Below are positions 61,293-64,000 of a stretch of 64,000 nt of DNA, piece by piece. A program made the position numbers and the translations under genes. Source of the stretch: Sphingopyxis macrogoltabida (lineage in GTDB: Bacteria > Pseudomonadota > Alphaproteobacteria > Sphingomonadales > Sphingomonadaceae); contig NZ_CP009429.1 in assembly GCF_001314325.1 (NCBI RefSeq), forward strand, positions 4,526,501-4,590,500, read 5' to 3'. The notes under the pieces were generated by a model. That model saw only the letters and a list, made by a program, of their open reading frames with translations, made no database searches and was not told the origin of the DNA. Position 1 is the stretch's first letter. Every line of letters begins with the position of its first letter.

Positions 61293-61389
61293 GGCGCATG
61301 ATAGCGTATATCGTTTAGTCGATCCGACTTCATATTTGGCCTAGATATTATGATTTGACCTATTTCATGATTAACTTTAGTCCATTTGC
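61293..61389. promoter_or_regulatory. putA-regulator divergent promoter region
   Basis: These 97 bases are strikingly AT-rich for the window and lie between divergent genes. TTGACC at 61355-61360 could be a -35 box for the regulator. The region is the expected binding site for an Lrp-type protein controlling putA. Confidence 0.45.
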
Positions 61390-61860
61390 ATGAAGAATGA
61401 AGCTTCTATAGTCGATATGGACGAGTTCGACCGCAAGATTCTCGCGATTCTCGGCCAAAACGGCCGCATCACCTTCACCGAGCTTGCGCAACGCGTGGGC
61501 CTGTCGAAAACCCCGTGCCAGCAGCGCGTGAAGCGGCTGCAGGAAAGCGGGCTGATCATCGGCTTCCGCGCGATCATCGACCCGGCGAAGGTCGGGCTCG
61601 ACCATGTCGCCTTTGCCGAGGTCAAGCTGTCCGACACGCGCGAGGAGGCGCTGCGCCAGTTCAACGCGGCGGTCCGCCAGATCGCCGAGGTCGAGGAATG
61701 CCACATGATCGCGAGCAGCTTCGACTATCTGCTCAAGGTGCGCACCGCCGACATTCGCCGTTACCGCATCGTGCTGGGCGAAAAAATCTCGAGCCTGCCG
61801 CATGTCGCCAGCACCTCGACCTTCGTCGCGATGGAAACGATTCTCGAATCGGCGCGCTGA
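61390..61860 (+). CDS. Lrp/AsnC-family regulator, probable activator of putA
   Basis: A 156-aa DNA-binding protein with an N-terminal HTH (DRKILAILGQNGRITFTELA, then LSKTPCQQRVKRLQESGLI) and a C-terminal ligand-binding RAM/ACT domain (FAEVKLSDTREEALRQF, EVEECHMIASSFDYLLKVRT). This is the PutR/BkdR type of Lrp protein, which responds to proline and activates putA in other alphaproteobacteria. It is transcribed divergently from putA, as expected. Confidence 0.93.
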   Translation: MKNEASIVDMDEFDRKILAILGQNGRITFTELAQRVGLSKTPCQQRVKRLQESGLIIGFRAIIDPAKVGLDHVAFAEVKLSDTREEALRQFNAAVRQIAEVEECHMIASSFDYLLKVRTADIRRYRIVLGEKISSLPHVASTSTFVAMETILESAR

Positions 61861-61950
61861 CCGTCAGCGTCGATCTTCGATTGCGCTTTCATGGGTGACA
61901 GCGGCCGCGAGGGCGCTAGCCTGCGGTCCCGACCAACGACCGGAGCCACC

Positions 61951-62382
61951 ATGCTGTCACCCCTCCTTGCCCTCGCCGCCGCAACTGTTGCTCCAGCCGC
62001 CGCCACCGATCATGCGGCGATCGAGGCGACCTGTTTCGATTATGTCGACGGCCAGCTCGAGGGCGATCCCGAACGGGTGAAGCGCGCGCTGCACCCCGAT
62101 CTCGCCAAGCGCCGCGTGATCGGCGACACCCCCGACGAACGCCTCGGGCTGCAGCGGATGAGCCGCGAGGAACTCGTCGATCTCACGAAACGCGGCGCGC
62201 TCAAGACGCCGCGCGAAGCGTGGAGCCGCTCGTGCCGGATTCTCGACGTCACCGGCGACGCCGCCGCCGTGCGCGCCGAAACGCCATGGTTCGTCGACTA
62301 TTTCCACGTGGGAAAATTCGGCGAACGCTGGGTGATCGTCAACGCACTCTGGCACATGAAGCCGCGCCCGGACGCGCAATAG
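61951..62382 (+). CDS. Secreted NTF2-like (lumazine-binding-like) protein
   Basis: A 143-aa protein with a short signal peptide (MLSPLLALAAATVAPAAAT). The mature part has an NTF2-like pattern: AIEATCFDYVDGQLEGDPER near the start, then ETPWFVDYFHVGKFGERW at the end, typical of the putative lumazine-binding family whose members lack a proven substrate. ATG 61951 was chosen because it begins the signal peptide and GGAG lies 6 bases upstream; a GTG-type start further up is not needed. It follows the regulator by 90 bases on the same strand. Confidence 0.75.
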   Translation: MLSPLLALAAATVAPAAATDHAAIEATCFDYVDGQLEGDPERVKRALHPDLAKRRVIGDTPDERLGLQRMSREELVDLTKRGALKTPREAWSRSCRILDVTGDAAAVRAETPWFVDYFHVGKFGERWVIVNALWHMKPRPDAQ

Positions 62383-62475
62383 CCTGTCCCCGCCCGGTTC
62401 GAACCTCCCCGTCGCGCGGCGCTTGCAAAAGACACCGGTATCATTAGCAAGAGGCAAGAGCAGGGAGATACGATC

Positions 62476-63309
62476 ATGATCGCCGCCCCATTCGCCGCCG
62501 CGCTGCTGCTGACGCTCGCCGCCCAATCGTCGGGTACGGCGGCCGCCCCCGACCCCCGGCGCCCCGCACCGGTTTTCGACAGCGTCCCGCCCGAACTGCC
62601 CGCGCTGACCCGCCCCGCCGTGCTGATCGTCAGCAAGACCAACGGCTATCGCCACGACAGCATCGCCGAGGCGGTTCCCGCGATCGAAGCGCTGGTCCGT
62701 GCGCGCGGCTGGAGCAGCTTTGCCACCGAAAATGCCGCGATCTTCAACCCCGAACAGCTCGCCCGCTTCGACGTCATCGTCTTCGCCAATGCCAGCGGCG
62801 ACATTTATACCCCCGGCCAGCGCGCCGCCTTTCAGGCGTGGATCGCCAGGGGCGGCGGCTTCGTCGGCCTTCACAGCGCGGGCGACGGCAGCCACCCCGG
62901 CTGGTTCGTGCGGCTGCGCGGCAACGGGAATTTCACCGGTCATCCGGGCGGCGCCGACCAGTTCCAGCCCGCCGATCTGGTGCTGACCGACCGGAGCTAC
63001 CCCGCGACGCGCCATCTGCCGCCGCGCTGGCGCTGGACCGACGAATATTATGCGTGGGACGCCCCGCCCGCCGCCGACGCACACATCCTCGCCCGGCTCG
63101 ACGAAAACAGCCTGCGGCTCGACGCGGCATATCGCATGGGCGATGGCCATGCGCTCGTCTGGTGGCGCTGCGAAGGCCGCGCCCGCATCTTCTATTCGGC
63201 CCTCGGCCACCGGGCCGAGGCCTGGTCCGACCCCGCGCATCTCGAAATGCTTGATGGTGCGATCGGCTGGGCGGCTCGGGCCGAAGGAGAGGGCTGCGGC
63301 GACCCGTGA
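62476..63309 (+). CDS. ThuA-domain secreted protein
   Basis: A 277-aa protein with a signal peptide ending near GTAAAP (about residue 25), followed by a ThuA domain: PAVLIVSKTNGYRHDSIAEA at the start, VIVFANASGDIYTP, GGGFVGLHSAGDGSHP, and the late HALVWWRCEGRARIFYSALG with GHR. ThuA domains have a class I amidotransferase-like fold and are linked to keto-sugar or trehalose metabolism; the exact reaction is unknown. It follows the NTF2-like gene by 93 bases. The ribosome site is GGGAGAT. Confidence 0.85.
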   Translation: MIAAPFAAALLLTLAAQSSGTAAAPDPRRPAPVFDSVPPELPALTRPAVLIVSKTNGYRHDSIAEAVPAIEALVRARGWSSFATENAAIFNPEQLARFDVIVFANASGDIYTPGQRAAFQAWIARGGGFVGLHSAGDGSHPGWFVRLRGNGNFTGHPGGADQFQPADLVLTDRSYPATRHLPPRWRWTDEYYAWDAPPAADAHILARLDENSLRLDAAYRMGDGHALVWWRCEGRARIFYSALGHRAEAWSDPAHLEMLDGAIGWAARAEGEGCGDP

Positions 63310-63390
63310 CGAACCGTCACCGTCGCTTGCGTATCGCGCGCCGTGGCCTAAACTGCCGTAACCGCTTTCCGCCATACGGAAGAAACGACG

Positions 63391-64000
63391 ATGCGTCCGC
63401 TGACGAGCCTCATTCTCGCGCTTTCCTGCATTGCCGGAGCGACAGCACAGGAAAGCGCGCCGGCAACCGGCAAATCCGACATCGTCGTAATCGGCGAGAA
63501 CGACCGCGAGCAGCGCGAGCGACAGATCCGCGCCTTTGTCCGCGACCTCACCGACACGCAGGGGATCGATCCGGTCGCGCGCTTCGATCGCGACGCGGTG
63601 TGTCCGGCGGCGGTCGGGCTGAGCGAAGCGCAGGATGCCGCGGTGACCGCGCGGATGCGCCGGGTCGCCATGTCGGCGAAGATGCGGGTCGCCGTCCCAG
63701 GCTGCCGCCCCAATGCGCTGATCATCTTCGCGCAGGACAAGGAAGAATTGGTCCGCGCGCTGCTCCGCGCGCATCCCGCCTATTTCAAGGGCGACGAAAA
63801 CCGGCCGGTCGAACTCGCCAGCCGCCCCGGCCCTGCGGTCGCCTGGTATCTGGAGGATGTCGTCGATCGCAACGGGACGTCGGTGCCGATGAACAACCAG
63901 CGCGGCTATCGCATATTGAGCTCCACCGATACGCCGTCGCGGATCGCCCCGACGACGCGGCCGATGATCGTCGCATCGGTTGTCGTGGTCGAATATCGTG
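63391..64000 (+). CDS. Secreted protein of unknown function, cut by the window end
   Basis: An open frame from ATG 63391 (MRPLTSLILALSCIAGATAQ, a signal peptide) continues to the last base, giving 203 residues without stop. The mature part includes SDIVVIGENDREQRERQIRA, FDRDAVCPAAVGLSEAQDA and GCRPNALIIFAQDKEELVRA. I recognise this as a type of exported protein often seen in sphingomonads but know no function. The two Cys residues at CPAA and GCRPN could form a disulfide. Confidence 0.7.
   Translation, partial: MRPLTSLILALSCIAGATAQESAPATGKSDIVVIGENDREQRERQIRAFVRDLTDTQGIDPVARFDRDAVCPAAVGLSEAQDAAVTARMRRVAMSAKMRVAVPGCRPNALIIFAQDKEELVRALLRAHPAYFKGDENRPVELASRPGPAVAWYLEDVVDRNGTSVPMNNQRGYRILSSTDTPSRIAPTTRPMIVASVVVVEYR

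Overview
The window is high-GC alphaproteobacterial DNA. Gene content and protein style (a single Rsh, LytTR/LytS pair, YbbN-LON-substrate pair, PutA with a divergent Lrp-type regulator, Wzc with a Tyr-Gly tail) suggest a sphingomonad, possibly Sphingopyxis-like. This is inferred from the proteins alone; no rRNA is present.

Positions 1-20678 hold an exopolysaccharide/capsule locus of the Wzx/Wzy type. It contains a GT2 glycosyltransferase and a flippase (+ strand), then a minus-strand operon of a Wzy-type polymerase, a Wza-like export lipoprotein, a Wzc-like tyrosine autokinase, an unknown membrane-anchored protein and a second O-antigen ligase/polymerase-family protein. Next come an OafA-type acyltransferase with an SGNH domain, an FkbM-type methyltransferase, and nucleotide-sugar genes galU, ugd, wecB and wecC, which supply UDP-glucose, UDP-glucuronate and UDP-ManNAcA. 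An IS256-family element (9863-11283, 9-bp target duplication) sits between the polymerase operon and the acyltransferase, probably in their shared promoter region.

Positions 20800-30324 are an accessory island ending at tRNA-Gly(GCC). It carries a compact mobilization module on the minus strand: a 57-aa AlpA-like HTH protein, an unknown protein, a ribbon-helix-helix relaxosome-type protein, a VirD4/TraD-type coupling protein and a MobF relaxase-helicase. It is followed by an MNT-HEPN protein, a second MNT nucleotidyltransferase, and an ECF sigma factor translationally coupled to that nucleotidyltransferase. No T4SS and no recognizable integrase are visible, so this looks like an integrative mobilizable element or its remnant.

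Positions 30523-45744 are mostly core genes: a YbbN-type thioredoxin, a LON-substrate-binding protein, a sigma-like protein without a visible region 4.2, a UbiH-type hydroxylase, ftsK, lolA, xthA, ribA, a LytTR/LytS two-component pair, an HxlR regulator, a GT4 glycosyltransferase and rsh. Clear hairpin terminators follow lolA and lie between ribA and the LytTR gene.

Positions 45850-55501 hold the most unusual system: four minus-strand genes 0-4 bases apart. From the promoter end they encode a c554-like multiheme cytochrome (four CxxCH plus one CX4CH), a lipoprotein with two GlcG/HbpS-type heme-binding domains on a Gly/Thr-Pro linker, a roughly 634-aa predicted outer-membrane beta-barrel, and a 1433-aa decaheme cytochrome with a C-terminal LVIVD-type propeller. 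Together they look like a non-canonical porin-cytochrome conduit or surface redox complex. A CcmI-like cytochrome c maturation gene lies nearby.

Positions 55561-64000 hold gdhA, the ccmI-like gene, putA with a divergent Lrp-type regulator (a proline-to-glutamate-to-2-oxoglutarate set), then small secreted proteins (NTF2-like, ThuA-like) and a gene cut off by the window end.
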